The notes under the pieces are model-generated. The model did not search any database. It was not told the DNA's origin and was given only the letters and a program-made list of their open reading frames with translations. DNA of 18,584 nt from the NCBI GenBank assembly GCA_028565635.1, contig JAOXYB010007678.1, forward strand, positions 1-18,584, read 5' to 3'. The position numbers were made by a program, and so were the translations under genes. Positions 12,801-15,800 of this stretch are shown here, piece by piece (the stretch's first letter is position 1; every line of letters starts with the position of its first letter). This DNA comes from Phoronis ovalis (taxonomy: Eukaryota > Phoronida > Phoronidae).

Positions 12801-15800
12801 TCAAGATAAAGAGATGAACCTTCATCTGATTTTGAAACAATTTTTCGAAAATACACTCCAGACGAGCAACGTTCGCCTATTGAAGAAGGTTCAAGAGACT
12901 GATCTGTTTCTAAAAGAAATAAAACAGCAAGGAATAACAATAGAGAGAAATGTCAACACATAATAATTAATAGCAAGCTGCAATTTCTTGTTGTTACTTT
13001 GGTAAAAGAAGAGCAACATTATGTTGTTGTGAGTACTCTGCATAAAACCATTGATAACACCACAAAAAGACATTAATGTTAACAAAGAATATTATATTAT
13101 AACGTGACAGGAGTGAGTGTTAGACACAGCAATTAAATTAACACATATCAAGGGCTGTAAATAGTGCAACAAGCAAATTTTGCATCATTTCAAAACAATA
13201 AGAATTAGAGCACTAACCAGATGATGGTAATTATAGTCACTAAATAACATTACATTAAACATCAAATTGACAAAGGCTGTGTCAAAGAGTCTTGCTATTA
13301 GCTAAAGGTATTTGAAATGAATCAGCAAGGGGCTAACTTCATCTGATTATTATTGACACTGAATGGAATAAGTATTTCACAAACATTCATGTTGGAAAAA
13401 GTGAACATAACCTATACCTTTCTTCACAGGGGGTAACCTGAATGCTTTAGGACGATCAAAGCGAGCCCTCTGTGACACTTTGTCTTTCGAGTCCCAAATT
13501 CGAACGATCATAGTGTGAGTATACAGTTTCTTCAGAAGATCACTAGTAACACCAACTGTGTGGCTGCAACATAACGAAAGAACTAACGGTAATATAAATT
13601 TATAAAACCATTTCAGTTTCCAATCATTTAAAATACTATTGGCACATTAAGTATCATTAAGCTAGTCTACATGACTACTAAGATTTTGTCTAGTTCAAAG
13701 TCTTCCATTGCACGAGTTTGTAATGCTTTAAAAGTATTTAATTGCTAAAAACATAACCTATTAGTAATTATATACCTATGTGTCCATGCAACCCATGTGA
13801 AATTTCCTTCCTGCCAGGTTTTCATAACCTTGGCATCTTGCCGTTCTGGGTAAATTTTTGCTGCTACACCAAAAGATGTTATGTCAGTTTTGACTGGATC
13901 TTCATCTGTTGGTAGGAGGTAATATTCAACATGGAAGTAATGCTGCGCTTTTGGAGAGTCCACAATACGTTTCCGTTTCTTTGGTGACTGTGAACCAGTA
14001 GCATTGTAATCATCATCTTCAACTACAGTAAAGATTATAATATTAAACATGTATTACTTAGCAGTTTACATAAATCAGTCCAATATCAATCAGGTAAAAA
14101 ATGCGAGCAATTAATAGGCACTTGCATAACAAAAGTGTTTATCTTCTTAAGCAAAAAGCCCGGGGAGGCCACTTGTGAAAGGGTGGGTCCACATTTGCGC
14201 GAACATAGGTTTTGAAAAAAGCCCCTAAAACGCATATAAAGCCAACATTAATGTTTGTTAACTATTTAGCATCACAGTAAAACATCACATGCATATGGAT
14301 CAGTGTTATTTGAATTTCTTTATCATAAGTTGTTACATTTAATTTCTTATTTCAGTTTAAATATCAATCATCGAGTATTTGCTGATTTATTGTGCACATA
14401 AAAGACAGCTTGTTCAACTGTTTGAGCAAACAACTTACAGAAATTAAATTTGCTATACAATAGGATTTCATTATTATTACTATCAATGTTAGTATATAAT
14501 TATGTTCAGAATTTATACTTTGTCAGTAAAATTGATTATGGACCAGAAAACATTCTATAATGACAAAGTTCTAAAATAAGACAAAATTGATTATTTTGTC
14601 CAAAGAGACACATATGATATCTGGGGCCTGTTGCTGGAAATATCATAAAGTTACGATTCCCTAAATATTTACAATTTTGTAAATACTTACGATTCTTTAA
14701 CTCTGTAAAAAGGAAGATACTTACACAAGTTGTAAAGCTACGATTTTTTCTGACAAGAATGCATTTTGGTCCCGTAAATCTTGATTAACGGACTTTTAAC
14801 ATTACATGTTTCCAACATTTCATTTAATAATTAAAATAACACTGTAAATTAAATCTTTGAATCACTATAAGCTGATACTGGTAAAGAAATAAAAATCACA
14901 AGCATATTCCAACGTTTTGTTATTTTTTTTTATATATACTAGAAATTTGAAAAATGTATCAATTTTAAGAACAACATACCATTATACAACTGAAATCTTT
15001 ATCAGTCTAAGCTATAATCATTACACTGTATATTAATTTACAAAGAGAAATCAATAAAAAGTATTAAAAATTTATGAAAACATATAATCCTTCATCAATA
15101 AAACAACCATGCACAATTAACTTAACATACGTGATTATATCTGTATTTCATAAATGCTCTGCCATTATTTTAAATTTTTACTACTTTCCATAATTATCAA
15201 GACATAAATAAATTTCCTTTAAAATAAATCTAGATTTAGACTACATGCCATACTATATTAGGAAACTAATACATAAAACATAGTGTTATATAATGGCTTT
15301 TAAAGCTATAGAAATATTATATTTTTAAAAATTGCTTCATTTCAGAATATAATCCTGAGAATACATTATTTATCCTGAATACCTAACAGAGGCAATTAGC
15401 AGCAGCTTGATATTGCCATCACCTGATAATGTTATTATACCGCTGCAAAAAATACTCAGGTACAAAATAAAGTCACACATTTTATTACTTGTTTTTGGCA
15501 TATAGGTAGGTTCCAATTTAAAATTCAAGCTATCTGATTTATAGCTTAAATAAACTTTTTAAAGTTAAATGACACTTGAATAATCATGAATAGTCTATTC
15601 AAACTTCTTATCTTGTTTTAAGGTTTGAACAGGAAACATTTTCTAAGCACATAATGTTTCTTTAGACTCTGTACTCCACTGGACTGTTAACTGCCTTGTT
15701 CCTTTGAATTTGGCAGTATATTTATATTGATAATTTTAATGTTTTTATTCCTGCTGATGTGAAATCAGTAAAAAACTTGAATTCATATTTAAATAACGTT

